DNA of 64,000 bases from Serratia sp. M24T3 (lineage in GTDB: Bacteria; Pseudomonadota; Gammaproteobacteria; Enterobacterales; Enterobacteriaceae), in contig NZ_AJHJ01000017.1 in NCBI RefSeq assembly GCF_000257645.1, positions 17,955-81,954 on the forward strand. Direction: 5' to 3'. The notes below the pieces were generated by a model that ran no database searches, was not told the origin of the DNA, and saw only the letters and a program-made list of their open reading frames with translations. This document shows positions 9,701-21,777 of this stretch, piece after piece. Each line of letters begins with the position of its first letter. Position 1 is the first letter of the stretch. The position numbers and the translations under genes are program-made.

Positions 9701-9741
9701 TAACTGGTTGGTATATGCTGAACACTCTTAATTCCTGGCAT
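6724..9741 (-). CDS. putative large ADP-ribosyltransferase toxin/effector (orphan)
   Basis: About 1005 residues, not a core enteric gene, in visibly A+T-rich sequence between yidA and gyrB. The last ~150 residues have the layout of R-S-E class mono-ADP-ribosyltransferases (numbering from the ATG at 9741): Arg862 in LIRVVDASE, the S-x-S strand FMSASRS (Ser888-Ser890), and the E-x-E of GMEGEYLF (Glu942-Glu944), followed by RKSFFQID. The N-terminus is polar, with a hydrophobic stretch at about 59-74 and then an S/R/K-rich region. A second hydrophobic region lies near 610-640 and could be membrane-active. No Sec signal, secretion genes or immunity gene are seen nearby. Start choice is uncertain: the ATG at 9741 has AGGG 12 nt upstream, while an in-frame TTG at 9780 has AGGAG only 4 nt upstream. 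Type III effector, other secreted toxin or a decayed gene are all possible; function is inferred from motifs only. Confidence 0.7.
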   Translation of the reverse strand: MPGIKSVQHIPTSYTKSEIKGRDFYTQAGKSERIYLEGSKNVSHQPTSLKSRSDRQPKGLFLAAALGISALASVSRVKADSRNSSVTGRRLADNKSLSVDISSAFSIKASPSVIQKQHFTNPRDKGKLSPPNPTQNIRQSSSGFKVQDYSSHTANYRVNNVCSDLKNQNQTQAHHEKNKAVKAKTIYCKNVERVRTKKQQLDRDVKNHKNEGDEQYWQPLSNLTTPSVTYPVMLNVKQQLEKTRRWIGPIHQIISYLKDNPLGGYLSLASNRLMAARIAYSMSEYELWKDEDLFFKVNQLLDNNSDSYNSSLATKFIRYESSLYYIQARVIEWGLDPSHEDFEHQFLAAHATRQRIFNAETILKFYEMQFRPLQRKIPEPFLTRSEMGDLKKYYAQFNVYLKDSASDDAASIVKQITAMQGISSLDLERGYRPLFSLRIGIYKFFPREPVNWRTLVGGKHIYFLRGDSGKIYAASSWDPLFIAADVSALVSEHQIASIQRLRNDETVSGSTINIQALNNLLWLGTENSIPVNQWVIKKYNQNINIDSKVSTLNDAFIRLQHDAVIATVVAFREDNLNKTIAEKILSFVPFFDVIQHSVNDPHYSPTFSDLLGDLIDLGLTLIMLGIPLYKLGSAGIKVALSALRTARLQGLVGSLLRRAIFNAIKPTLLKMTTLTAKEVACFIIPPLDLTRMLARLLRRPINKLKNLQRKVILKKPRSNKLMGQKRCRRAIGGACDTFTLYFDKEFDASKWEEFITQIILNPIKWKGTKPSVLYRLDYLRIFSLLPNKYKEALRGWTYVENQKPYRDSSLLNWAQGKSNNNFKLNQALFSGKPSNDMQRIADDLSEALEALPKMGNTQQLIRVVDASEAAMSKFSPGDIVSNYPAFMSASRSGKLANIALNQGFMFIRKWRDKPGAAIVIFKINGKSGKPFVNGVSTQFGMEGEYLFNRKSFFQIDAITPVTFRNPTRIAKPIFFIKITEVSYDDSLKIKNIFTGEQLNIKQSEF

Positions 9742-9835
9742 GTCAGTACATTTCCCTATGTATTTAACATAATGCGCCAACCGACTCCTGTCGATCGTAA
9801 ACAGCCAAAGTTCCTTTATTAATCTGAAATTTCGG

Positions 9836-9872
9836 CGAAAAAAAATCCGAAGAGGTTTCCCGCTTCGGATTT
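9836..9872 (-). terminator. rho-independent terminator of gyrB
   Basis: On the minus strand AAATCCGAAG (opposite CTTCGGATTT, 9863-9872) pairs perfectly over 10 bp with its partner at 9843-9852 around a 10-nt loop, followed by eight T residues. It lies 28 bp after the gyrB stop and separates gyrB from the orphan gene that follows on the same strand, so the orphan needs its own promoter. Confidence 0.93.
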
Positions 9873-9899
9873 ACAGAGAGTATCAGCAGAGCTGTATAA

Positions 9900-13422
<3,523 letters not shown>

Positions 13423-13445
13423 AAAGCTTTATTTTTTCCAACAAA

Positions 13446-13590
13446 CAAGGGCAAGACATAACCTACCAGGCAAGGGCGCAAGCGTCGCAGCCAGTTTGGA
13501 GACGGCCAGCGTGCAGGGCCCGGAACGTACAATAAGTACGTTAGCAGCACGAGCACTGCCCGGGTTCATAATGGCAAGTAAGGTAGCCCT
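13446..13590. repeat. ERIC-like intergenic palindromic element between dnaN and recF (putative)
   Basis: The 170-bp spacer is G+C-rich and non-coding. It contains a perfect inverted repeat AACGTAC (13524-13530) / GTACGTT (13536-13542) around AATAA, flanked by G/C-rich arms, and short inverted ends CTACC (13463-13467) and GGTAG (13582-13586). This looks like the imperfect palindromes of the ERIC type found between genes in enteric genomes. No second copy is present in this window, so calling it a dispersed repeat is inference. Confidence 0.5.
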
Positions 13591-13592
13591 TT

Positions 13593-14693
13593 TTAAAGTC
13601 TCATTGGCATGACGACGTAGGCGGCAGCCTGACTTGCCCCGTCTTCGATTTGCACGCTGGATACCGAGTCGGTAAGCAACAGACGAACTTCGTCACATTT
13701 CAGTGCATTAAGCACGTCGAGGACATAGCTGACGTTGAAACCAATTTCCATTTCTGTGCCATCGTAGGCGACATCAAGAATTTCTTCGGCTTCTTCCTGC
13801 TCCGGGTTATTAGCCGTGATTTTCAGCTGATTCTGGCTGACATAGAGGCGCACACCGCGGAATTTCTCATTGGAGAGGATCGCCGCGCGGGCAAAAGCCT
13901 GCTTGAGCAAATCACAACCAGCTTGCAGCGTTTTGTCGGGATTTTTCGGTAAAACGCGGCGATAATCAGGGAATCGGCCATCAACCAGCTTCGAGGTGAA
14001 AATAAAATCACCGACGTGAGCACGGATGTTGTTGCTTCCGATTTGTAGCTGCAACGGGGTATCGCCACCGTCGAGCAAACGCACCAGTTCCATCACGCCT
14101 TTACGCGGGACGATCACCGAATGCGATGGCAAAGTCTGACCAATCGGCATTGAACATACTGCCAGGCGGTGTCCGTCAGTAGCGACGGTACGCAGCTCTT
14201 CACCTTCTGTTTCGAACAACATACCGTTGAGGTAGTAGCGAACATCCTGATGTGCCATGGAAAACTGCGTGGCTTCAATCAGGCGTTTCAACGTGGCCTG
14301 CGGCAAGGTAAATTCTACCTCGCTTTGCCAATCGTCGAGATTGGGGAAATCGGTCGCGGGTAATGTAGAAAGCGAGAAGCGACTGCGGCCTGAACGAACC
14401 AGCATACGGTCGCTTTCCAGTACCACAGTAATCTCTGCGCCTTCCGGCAAACCGCGGCAGATATCAAAGAATTTACGCGCAGGCACAGTCGTTGCACCCA
14501 CGTCATGAGGTTGAGACAGGGCCACTTTTGCGACCATCTCCATTTCAAGATCTGTCCCAGTCAGCAACAACGCGCCCTCTGTGACCTGCAACAACAGGTT
14601 ACCTAGAATTGGCAGTGTTGGTCGTCCACCCAGTGGGCTACTGACCTGTTGCAGTGGTTTCAGCAAATGCTCACGTTCAACAATAAATTTCAT
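13593..14693 (-). CDS. dnaN: DNA polymerase III beta subunit (sliding clamp)
   Basis: A 366-residue sliding clamp, same length as E. coli DnaN, beginning MKFIVEREHLLKPLQQVS and ending AAAYVVMPMRL. The homodimeric ring encircles DNA and tethers polymerase III and other partners through its hydrophobic cleft (the C-terminal VMPMRL forms part of it). Three clamp domains of about 120 residues are apparent from the length. It starts 4 bp after the dnaA stop and is transcribed with dnaA. Confidence 0.98.
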   Translation of the reverse strand: MKFIVEREHLLKPLQQVSSPLGGRPTLPILGNLLLQVTEGALLLTGTDLEMEMVAKVALSQPHDVGATTVPARKFFDICRGLPEGAEITVVLESDRMLVRSGRSRFSLSTLPATDFPNLDDWQSEVEFTLPQATLKRLIEATQFSMAHQDVRYYLNGMLFETEGEELRTVATDGHRLAVCSMPIGQTLPSHSVIVPRKGVMELVRLLDGGDTPLQLQIGSNNIRAHVGDFIFTSKLVDGRFPDYRRVLPKNPDKTLQAGCDLLKQAFARAAILSNEKFRGVRLYVSQNQLKITANNPEQEEAEEILDVAYDGTEMEIGFNVSYVLDVLNALKCDEVRLLLTDSVSSVQIEDGASQAAAYVVMPMRL

Positions 14694-14697
14694 AGCG

Positions 14698-16092
14698 CTA
14701 GGAGGATAGTGTCCTGATTAAGTTAGAGAAATCTTCTTTGATGTCATGGCTTTCTTCACGCAGCTGCTCGATCTTGCGGCAGGCATGCAACACCGTAGTA
14801 TGGTCACGACCACCGAACGCATCGCCGATTTCTGGCAGGCTGTGGTTGGTAAGCTCTTTAGCCAGCGCCATCGCCATCTGACGAGGACGGGCAACCGAAC
14901 GGGATCGCCGCTTGGAGAGCAGGTCTGCGACCTTAATCTTATAATACTCGGCCACTGTTTTCTGAATATTATCAATGGTGACCAGTTTTTCTTGCAAGGC
15001 AAGCAGGTCCCGCAACGCTTCGCGGACGAAGTCGATAGTAATGGCGCGACCAGTAAAGTTGGCATTAGCAATAACGCGGTTCAATGCGCCTTCTAACTCA
15101 CGCACATTGGAACGCAGACGCTTGGCAATAAAGAACGCGACTTCACCAGGTAGACGAATATCGTTCTCGTCGGCCTTTTTCATCAGGATAGCCACGCGGG
15201 TTTCCAGCTCTGGCGGTTCAATAGCAACCGTTAATCCCCAGCCAAATCGCGACTTCAGACGATCTTCAACACCGTTAATCTCTTTCGGATAGCGGTCAGA
15301 GGTCAGAATGATCTGCTGATTGCCTTCCAGCAGGGCGTTAAAGGTGTGGAAGAATTCTTCCTGCGAGCGTTCTTTGTTGGCAAAGAATTGGATGTCATCG
15401 ATAAGCAGTGCATCGACCGAGCGATAGTAACGCTTGAACTCTTCAATAGCGTTATTTTGCAGGGCTTTCACCATATCCTGCACGAAACGCTCGGAATGCA
15501 TATAAACCACTTTGGCATTGGCTTTACGGGCCATAATACCATTGCCGACGGCGTGTAAAAGGTGCGTTTTACCGAGACCGGTACCACCGTATAAAAACAG
15601 TGGGTTGTACGCGCCACCAGGATTGTCTGCCACCTGACGAGCTGCTGCACGCGCTAACTGGTTCGACTTACCTTCTACAAAGTTGTCGAAAGTATGTTTA
15701 GGGTTTACGTTTGAGCGATATGAAAGCTCCGGCTGAGCAGGAGAACTGTCCCAGCTTGGTCGTGAAGGTGCAGCACGCGGGATTGTACGAGCCGCGACCG
15801 GAGAACTCACGGCGGCAGCAACGGTTTCGTTAACACGTTGAACCATTGGCTTGCTGCCAACTTCAAAACGTAATAAAGGCGCATCCGTGCCACAAAAATC
15901 ATTCAACAGACCGTTAATGTTGTTTAAGTATTTGTCGCGCACCCAATCGAGGACAAAACGGTTTGGAGCATACAGCGCCAAAGTGTTGTCACTCAATTCC
16001 GCCTGCAAAGGGCGTATCCACATACTGAATTCTGTGGCAGGTAACTCATCCTGCAATCTGGCAAGACACTGCTGCCAAAGCGAAAGTGACAC
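14698..16092 (-). CDS. dnaA: chromosomal replication initiator DnaA
   Basis: A 464-residue AAA+ initiator (E. coli 467) that binds DnaA boxes at oriC, melts the origin and loads DnaB. Domain I starts [19 protein letters not shown]. Domain III has Walker [10 protein letters not shown] and Walker [11 protein letters not shown]. Domain IV holds the DNA-binding signature [15 protein letters not shown] (about 427-441). I chose the GTG at 16092 because GGAG stands 8 nt upstream and this matches E. coli; an earlier in-frame GTG at 16104 overlaps that ribosome site. The linker domain II is slightly shorter than in E. coli. Its promoter region contains a perfect DnaA box, consistent with autoregulation. 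Confidence 0.98.
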   Translation of the reverse strand: MSLSLWQQCLARLQDELPATEFSMWIRPLQAELSDNTLALYAPNRFVLDWVRDKYLNNINGLLNDFCGTDAPLLRFEVGSKPMVQRVNETVAAAVSSPVAARTIPRAAPSRPSWDSSPAQPELSYRSNVNPKHTFDNFVEGKSNQLARAAARQVADNPGGAYNPLFLYGGTGLGKTHLLHAVGNGIMARKANAKVVYMHSERFVQDMVKALQNNAIEEFKRYYRSVDALLIDDIQFFANKERSQEEFFHTFNALLEGNQQIILTSDRYPKEINGVEDRLKSRFGWGLTVAIEPPELETRVAILMKKADENDIRLPGEVAFFIAKRLRSNVRELEGALNRVIANANFTGRAITIDFVREALRDLLALQEKLVTIDNIQKTVAEYYKIKVADLLSKRRSRSVARPRQMAMALAKELTNHSLPEIGDAFGGRDHTTVLHACRKIEQLREESHDIKEDFSNLIRTLSS

Positions 16093-16426
16093 GGCGGACT
16101 CCACTCGAACAAGACCAAAAAAGAAAAAGGATCAGGATATTTTTTAAATCATGATTTTAGACACACGCCTCGCTCTGACATTTACAGCGATGCCACGGGA
16201 TTTAACCGTAGTGGCTACTATAAATATTGAGGAGATGTCTTCAGGTCACCCTGTCAGCGACCAAAAGCGACGTGTGAACCGATTTATACGGTTTTTTGTC
16301 GGCTATAAGTTTCGTTTAAAAAATCTACAGGCCGATCAGGCGTCCGGGACGGATCGCGATCGGAATGGCGGATCATAACGCAAACCGCGGCAGAGATCCT
16401 CCCCTTCCTCACAGAATAGATCCATT

Positions 16427-16435
16427 TTATCCACA
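16427..16435 (+). promoter_or_regulatory. DnaA box in the dnaA promoter region
   Basis: TTATCCACA, an exact match to the high-affinity DnaA box, about 335 bp upstream of the dnaA start. In E. coli a box in the equivalent position mediates dnaA autoregulation. Confidence 0.85.
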
Positions 16436-16601
16436 GGCGATGTCCAATGAGTGGGTAAGATTCGCTGAACCCGCGATTGAACCTATGAATAGTAGGCGGG
16501 TGTCAGCCGCTTTGCACCTAAAAATAAGTTTTCTCCTCAGGCCATTCACAGCTTTTCAACCGGGATCACAATAAGAATGTTCAAGGATCAAGCGGCGATC
16601 C

Positions 16602-16629
16602 TTGCGATTTGGGCAAGAGTCCGTATAAT
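16602..16629 (+). promoter_or_regulatory. sigma-70 promoter upstream of rpmH (distal)
   Basis: TTGCGA (16602-16607), a 16-bp spacer and a perfect TATAAT (16624-16629), pointing at rpmH about 220 bp away. Confidence 0.65.
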
Positions 16630-16724
16630 CCTCAGCCCTACGTGTGATACCTGTGCTCCTGATGGTCATCGGTGGGCACGGGAATATTTGGTAAACATTT
16701 AGGCACGCTTTCTAGCAATGTAAA

Positions 16725-16753
16725 TTGACTCAGGACTGTACAATTATTACAAT
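16725..16753 (+). promoter_or_regulatory. sigma-70 promoter upstream of rpmH (proximal)
   Basis: TTGACT (16725-16730), a 17-bp spacer and TACAAT (16748-16753). This would start transcription about 95 nt ahead of rpmH. The double-promoter arrangement resembles E. coli rpmH. Confidence 0.7.
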
Positions 16754-16843
16754 CCCGCTTCTTTATATGTTGCGACAAAGGCATCGGCTGCTTCGGCACC
16801 GAAAGCCCACGCGTTTACTGATCAGTTTTAATTTTAAGTTTAG

Positions 16844-16996
<153 letters not shown>

Positions 16997-17014
16997 TAAA
17001 AGCTAACCTGTTTA

Positions 17015-17374
17015 GTGGTTAAGCTAGCTTTTCCCAGGGAGTTACGTTTGTTAACTCCCCGTCATTTCACTTTCGTCTTCCAGCAGCCACAACGGGCCGG
17101 CACGCCTCAAATCACCATCCTTGGCCGCCTGAACGAGCTGGGGCATCCCCGCATCGGTCTCACAGTCGCAAAAAAACATGTCAAACGCGCTCATGAACGT
17201 AATCGGATTAAACGCCTAACCCGCGAAAGTTTCCGGTTAAATCAGCATGCGCTGCCGTCAATGGATTTTGTCGTACTGGTGAAGAAGGGGGTTGCCGATC
17301 TCGATAACCGTGCGTTAACGGAAGCGTTGGAGAAATTATGGCGTCGACATTGCCGACAGGCTCCCGCATCCTGA
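17015..17374 (+). CDS. rnpA: ribonuclease P protein component
   Basis: A 119-residue basic protein (E. coli 119) that binds the RnpB RNA to form RNase P, which matures tRNA 5' ends. The family signature [13 protein letters not shown] is present at about 62-74. Translation starts at GTG, as in E. coli ([15 protein letters not shown]). Its end overlaps the start of yidD by 37 bp in another frame, the usual enteric arrangement. Confidence 0.97.
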   Translation: MVKLAFPRELRLLTPRHFTFVFQQPQRAGTPQITILGRLNELGHPRIGLTVAKKHVKRAHERNRIKRLTRESFRLNQHALPSMDFVVLVKKGVADLDNRALTEALEKLWRRHCRQAPAS

Positions 17375-17595
17375 TAACCTTGATACGCGGGTATCAACTG
17401 GTTATCAGCCCAATGTTGGGGCCTCATTGTCGTTTTCGACCAACCTGCTCTCAATACGGTATTGAGGCAATTGGTCGTTTTGGCATGGTAAAAGGTAGTT
17501 GGTTGACGCTGAAGCGCGTATTAAAATGCCATCCTTTAAACCCAGGTGGTGATGACCCCGTACCGCCGAAAACCGACAATAACAGAGAACACTAA
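17338..17595 (+). CDS. yidD: membrane protein insertion efficiency factor YidD
   Basis: An 85-residue protein of the YidD family with the conserved core [17 protein letters not shown] and a downstream [14 protein letters not shown]. It is a small amphipathic protein at the inner membrane thought to assist YidC-dependent insertion. It overlaps rnpA by 37 bp and ends 2 bp before yidC, so translation of the three genes is probably coupled. Confidence 0.95.
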   Translation: MASTLPTGSRILITLIRGYQLVISPMLGPHCRFRPTCSQYGIEAIGRFGMVKGSWLTLKRVLKCHPLNPGGDDPVPPKTDNNREH

Positions 17596-17597
17596 CG

Positions 17598-19232
17598 ATG
17601 GATTCGCAACGCAATCTTTTCCTCATCGCTCTGCTGTTCGTGTCTTTCATGATCTGGCAGGCCTGGCAAACGGACCACGCTCCGCAACCAGCCAATCAGA
17701 CCACGCAACAGACTGCGAACACAGCCACCGGTGATGCTGCCAACCAGGCTGTTCCTGGAAGCGGACAGGGCAAACTGATCACTGTTAACACTGACGTTCT
17801 CTCTTTAACCATCAATACCCGTGGTGGCGATATCGAGAAAGCGCTGTTGACCCAATATCCGGTAGCGCTGAAATCTACGGCTCCATTCCAGCTGCTGGAA
17901 ACTTCTCCTAATTTCGTTTATCAGGCTCAAAGCGGTCTGACAGGCAAAAATGGCCCAGACAACCCTGCTAACGGTGAGCGTCCTCTTTACACCACTAGCC
18001 AGGACACCTTTACTTTAGGTGAAGGCCAGACTGAACTGCGTATCCCGATGACCTACACGGCTCAGAACGGCGCAGTTTATACCAAAACTTTCGTTATCAA
18101 ACGCGGCTCTTACGCGGTGAACGTTGACTATAACGTTAACAACACCACCAAAGCTCCGTTGGATCTGACCCTGTTCGGTCAGCTGAAACAAACTTCAGAA
18201 CTGCCAAAAGATCGCGATACGGGTAACCACAGCTTTGCTCTGCATACCTATCGCGGTGCGGCTTACTCTTCCAGCGATGACAAGTATCAGAAATACGCGT
18301 TCGACAAGAGCGAAAATCTGAACGTCACTACGCAGGGCGGTTGGGTTGCAATGTTGCAGCAGTACTTTGCAACGGCGTGGATCCCTTCTGCGAAAGATAC
18401 CAATACTTTCTACACCGCGACCAACGACGGTATCTCGTCTATCGGCTTTAAGGGCGCACCGTTTGTTGTTCAACCAGGCGCTCAGCAGCAGGTGGGTTCT
18501 ACCCTGTGGGTTGGCCCTGAAATTCAGGACAAAATGGCCGCTATCGCGCCACACCTTGACCTGACTGTTGACTACGGATGGTTGTGGTTTATTTCTCAGC
18601 CGCTGTTCAAGCTGTTGAAATTTATCCATAGCTTCATCGGTAACTGGGGCTTCTCCATTATCATCATCACCTTTATCGTGCGCGGTATCATGTACCCACT
18701 GACCCGTGCGCAATATACGTCGATGGCGAAAATGCGTATGCTGCAGCCGAAGCTGGCCGCAATGCGTGAGCGTATTGGCGATGACAAACAGCGTCAGAGC
18801 CAAGAGATGATGGCGCTGTACAAGTCGGAAAAAGTTAACCCGCTGGGTGGCTGTCTGCCGCTGGTTATTCAGATGCCAATCTTCCTGGCACTGTATTACA
18901 TGCTGTCTGGTTCCATTGAACTGCGCCACGCGCCGTTTATCCTGTGGATCCATGACCTGTCAGCGCAAGACCCGTACTTCATCCTGCCAGTGATGATGGG
19001 TATCACGATGTTCTTCATCCAGAAGATGTCGCCGACTACCGTCACTGACCCGATGCAGCAGAAGATCATGACCTTTATGCCGGTTATCTTCACCGTGTTC
19101 TTCCTGTGGTTCCCGTCTGGCCTGGTGTGCTACTACATCGTCAGTAACCTGGTAACCATCCTCCAGCAGCAGCTGATTTATCGCGGTCTGGAAAAACGTG
19201 GCTTGCACAGCCGCGACAAGAAGAAAGCGTAA
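17598..19232 (+). CDS. yidC: membrane protein insertase YidC
   Basis: A 544-residue inner-membrane insertase (E. coli 548) acting alone or with SecYEG. It has an N-terminal membrane anchor ([17 protein letters not shown]), a large periplasmic beta-sandwich domain (to about residue 330) and a C-terminal core of five helices that begins around [18 protein letters not shown] and ends with a basic tail [10 protein letters not shown]. The hydrophilic-groove arginine of the family lies in the segment [19 protein letters not shown]. It is followed by a strong terminator. Confidence 0.97.
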   Translation: MDSQRNLFLIALLFVSFMIWQAWQTDHAPQPANQTTQQTANTATGDAANQAVPGSGQGKLITVNTDVLSLTINTRGGDIEKALLTQYPVALKSTAPFQLLETSPNFVYQAQSGLTGKNGPDNPANGERPLYTTSQDTFTLGEGQTELRIPMTYTAQNGAVYTKTFVIKRGSYAVNVDYNVNNTTKAPLDLTLFGQLKQTSELPKDRDTGNHSFALHTYRGAAYSSSDDKYQKYAFDKSENLNVTTQGGWVAMLQQYFATAWIPSAKDTNTFYTATNDGISSIGFKGAPFVVQPGAQQQVGSTLWVGPEIQDKMAAIAPHLDLTVDYGWLWFISQPLFKLLKFIHSFIGNWGFSIIIITFIVRGIMYPLTRAQYTSMAKMRMLQPKLAAMRERIGDDKQRQSQEMMALYKSEKVNPLGGCLPLVIQMPIFLALYYMLSGSIELRHAPFILWIHDLSAQDPYFILPVMMGITMFFIQKMSPTTVTDPMQQKIMTFMPVIFTVFFLWFPSGLVCYYIVSNLVTILQQQLIYRGLEKRGLHSRDKKKA

Positions 19233-19275
19233 AAGTTAACGACGCTGTAGCTGTATAATAGGAACAAGCACACAG

Positions 19276-19306
19276 GAAGGCGGTCAATTAGACCGCCTTC
19301 TTTTTT
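19276..19306 (+). terminator. rho-independent terminator of the rpmH-yidC unit
   Basis: GAAGGCGGTC (19276-19285) pairs perfectly with GACCGCCTTC (19291-19300) around AATTA and is followed by TTTTTT. Confidence 0.96.
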
Positions 19307-19327
19307 AGTTTAAACACCGAGAATTTT

Positions 19328-20692
19328 ATGAATACGTCAGACACTATCGTTGCTCAAGCTACGCCGCCAGGCCGCGGTGGCGTCGGTATTGTGCGCATTT
19401 CTGGTCATTCGGCCAGCCTGATTGCGCAGGAGATATTGGGCAAGCTGCCCAAGCCGCGTTACGCCGACTATCTGCCGTTCCGTGATGCCGATGGCAGCAC
19501 CCTGGATCAAGGGATCGCACTGTGGTTCCCAGGCCCTAACTCCTTCACAGGAGAAGACGTGCTCGAGCTACAGGGCCACGGCGGGCCAGTTATCCTCGAC
19601 CTGCTTATTAAACGCATTCTGGCTATTCCCGGCGTGCGTATTGCCCGCCCAGGCGAGTTTTCCGAACGCGCGTTCCTGAATGACAAGCTGGATTTGGCAC
19701 AGGCAGAGGCGATTGCCGACCTGATTGACGCCAGTTCCGTGCAGGCTGCACGCTCTGCCGTAAACTCACTGCAGGGTGCATTTTCTACCCGTATTCATCA
19801 CTTGGTGGAAGCACTTACTAACCTGCGAATCTACGTCGAGGCTGCCATCGACTTCCCGGATGAGGAGATTGATTTCCTCTCTGATGGCAAAATCGAAGCC
19901 AAGCTCAATCAAGTGATCGGTGATTTAGATGCCGTGCGTACTGAAGCACGACAGGGCAGCTTACTGCGTGAAGGGATGAAAGTGGTGATTGCCGGGCGTC
20001 CCAATGCGGGTAAGTCTAGTCTTCTCAACGCGTTAGCAGGCCGTGAAGCCGCGATCGTCACTGATATTGCCGGAACCACTCGCGACGTATTGCGCGAGCA
20101 TATTCACATCGACGGCATGCCATTGCACATTATCGATACTGCTGGATTACGCGATGCAAGCGACGAAGTTGAGCGTATTGGTATCGAACGTGCCTGGAAT
20201 GAGATCGAACAGGCCGATACTGTGCTGTTTATGGTTGACGGCACGACGACTGACGCGACCGAACCTGCGGAAATCTGGCCAGACTTTATGGCACGTTTAC
20301 CGACCTCTCTTCCCATCGTCGTTGTACGAAATAAAGCCGATGTTACAGGTGAGACAATGGGTAAGACCGAAGTGAATGGTCACTCACTTATTCGCCTTTC
20401 TGCACGCACGGGTGAAGGTATTGACTTGCTGCGTGAGCATTTAAAAGAGAGCATGGGTTTTAATCAGAACATGGAAGGCGGATTTTTAGCTCGTCGCAGG
20501 CATTTGCAGGCGCTGGAGCAGGCTGCACAGCACCTGTTACAGGGTAAAGACCAGCTTCTGGGTGCCTGGGCCGGTGAATTATTGGCTGAAGAACTGCGAC
20601 TGTCTCAGCAATCATTGAGTGAGATCACTGGCGAATTTAGTTCCGATGATCTGCTGGGTCGTATCTTCTCCAGTTTCTGTATCGGAAAATAA
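19328..20692 (+). CDS. mnmE: tRNA uridine-5-carboxymethylaminomethyl modification GTPase
   Basis: A 454-residue GTPase (same as E. coli MnmE) that, with MnmG (encoded at 48514-50403), builds cmnm5U34 on wobble uridines. An N-terminal folate-binding domain ([21 protein letters not shown]) precedes the helical domain with the inserted G domain: G1 [10 protein letters not shown]3 DTAGLRD and G4 NKAD. The C-terminal signature FCIGK carries Cys451. The ribosome site is weak. The gene stands after the yidC terminator, so it needs its own promoter. Confidence 0.97.
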   Translation: MNTSDTIVAQATPPGRGGVGIVRISGHSASLIAQEILGKLPKPRYADYLPFRDADGSTLDQGIALWFPGPNSFTGEDVLELQGHGGPVILDLLIKRILAIPGVRIARPGEFSERAFLNDKLDLAQAEAIADLIDASSVQAARSAVNSLQGAFSTRIHHLVEALTNLRIYVEAAIDFPDEEIDFLSDGKIEAKLNQVIGDLDAVRTEARQGSLLREGMKVVIAGRPNAGKSSLLNALAGREAAIVTDIAGTTRDVLREHIHIDGMPLHIIDTAGLRDASDEVERIGIERAWNEIEQADTVLFMVDGTTTDATEPAEIWPDFMARLPTSLPIVVVRNKADVTGETMGKTEVNGHSLIRLSARTGEGIDLLREHLKESMGFNQNMEGGFLARRRHLQALEQAAQHLLQGKDQLLGAWAGELLAEELRLSQQSLSEITGEFSSDDLLGRIFSSFCIGK

Positions 20693-20708
20693 GACCCCCA
20701 GTGAATGT

Positions 20709-20762
20709 AAGCACTTACTCACAATGGATATATGAGGTTAAAAGTAAGTGCTTAACGTTTTT
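20709..20762. terminator. long-loop hairpin between mnmE and the convergent orphan gene
   Basis: AAGCACTTACT (20709-20719) is perfectly complementary to AGTAAGTGCTT (20743-20753) with a 23-nt loop, and GTTTTT follows at 20757-20762. It is positioned to end mnmE transcripts; because the stem is symmetric it may also act on the convergent gene, whose stop codon lies in the T-tract. Confidence 0.6.
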
Positions 20763-21777
20763 AGCCGATAAGTATTTGCAGGCTATTGATCACCGCCCCC
20801 AGCGATTTACTCAGGCTAACGAGATTTTGCGGGGTTTCTGCGCTCTCGTTGCTATTTTTCTTGGTGAAGTTTTCGAACAAACTTATTAACTTATTAACTT
20901 TTACTTTCACTGAAGGTATTGGTGCTTTTTCTATCTTATTAATTCCATCCTGCAATTTTATCACTTCATCTTTGGCTGATTTTAACCTATTAACCCTTGT
21001 TTCAATCTGTTTATTCTTAGGGCTGAGTTCTGTTTTTAACCATGCACTATTTTGATTGATGGTATCATTAAAATCATTGATAACAGGTTCAATCATTTGA
21101 TTAATAGCATTTGTGATTTTCTTTAATTGCGTTCTTTTATTTAGAGCATTCGGCCGACCAACAGCTTGATTAAATTGCTTGATCATATCTAATGCGATAT
21201 TTTGCCTAGCCTCTACCTCCATGTTAAATCCTCTATTGCCTAACGCAAATGTGCCGAACAAAGGATTCGCTGGCCGAGAAATATTAGGATGGGCAACAAT
21301 GTGTTGTGCTGCTGATATATCCTCAACTTTATCAACTACAGAACGAGAACTGTGATTCATAGGATAGAATGTATCCTGAGCTGAAATAGGGGGACCATTA
21401 AAAGCAAAAGACTGTGCCCCCGGTAAATCCTCACCGCCATCAGCACCAGAGCGAGAGCTGCGATTCATCGTAAAGGCCGCCCCGCTACCAAGCAACATCA
21501 TCACACTAACCGCAGCGAAAATTTTTGTCGCTGGCGACGGCAAAGGTTGTTTTACTGGAGTCTCGCAGGCTTCATATACCGTTATCGAAGTATCAACGGG
21601 AATAAATGGAACTGTAAAAGAACTGTTACTCTCTGGTAATAAGTATGCTTTATTTTTTACACTATCAACACATTTAACTATATTAGTTTTATTGGAATAG
21701 TTTTTCTTGATGGTATTGATCTCAGTATAACCTGGGTAATTTTTTATATTTATATTAGAGCTGCTGCTTAGTGGCAT
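20761..21777 (-). CDS. orphan protein with N-terminal hydrophobic segment and internal repeat (putative effector)
   Basis: A 338-residue protein I do not recognise, in an A+T-rich stretch between mnmE and yieE. A polar, Ser/Asn/Lys-rich N-terminus is followed by a single hydrophobic stretch at about 86-103 (IFAAVSVMMLLGSGAAFT). Next comes an imperfect tandem repeat: TMNRSSRSGADGGEDLPGAQ (103-122) and PMNHSSRSVVDKVEDISAAQ (139-158), 11 of 20 positions identical, period 36. The C-terminal half (about 186-338) is predicted helical, with possible coiled coil. The N-terminal layout resembles that of the putative ADP-ribosyltransferase at 6724-9741. The ATG has AAAGGG upstream. No signal peptide, no catalytic motif and no partner gene are seen; an effector role is a guess. 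Confidence 0.7.
   Translation of the reverse strand: MPLSSSSNINIKNYPGYTEINTIKKNYSNKTNIVKCVDSVKNKAYLLPESNSSFTVPFIPVDTSITVYEACETPVKQPLPSPATKIFAAVSVMMLLGSGAAFTMNRSSRSGADGGEDLPGAQSFAFNGPPISAQDTFYPMNHSSRSVVDKVEDISAAQHIVAHPNISRPANPLFGTFALGNRGFNMEVEARQNIALDMIKQFNQAVGRPNALNKRTQLKKITNAINQMIEPVINDFNDTINQNSAWLKTELSPKNKQIETRVNRLKSAKDEVIKLQDGINKIEKAPIPSVKVKVNKLISLFENFTKKNSNESAETPQNLVSLSKSLGAVINSLQILIG

Noticed and set aside
9742..9830. hrp-box-like promoter for the putative ADP-ribosyltransferase gene
   Set aside because: Looked for GGAACC and CCAC-type elements with 15-16 bp spacing upstream of this gene and of the second orphan; none found.
16093..16104. Upstream GTG (16104) as the dnaA start
   Set aside because: It would place the Shine-Dalgarno inside the coding region; GTG at 16092 matches the E. 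coli DnaA start and spacing.
18195..18953. 252-codon open frame on the minus strand
   Set aside because: Lies wholly antisense to yidC, whose protein is intact and conserved; composition follows yidC codon structure.
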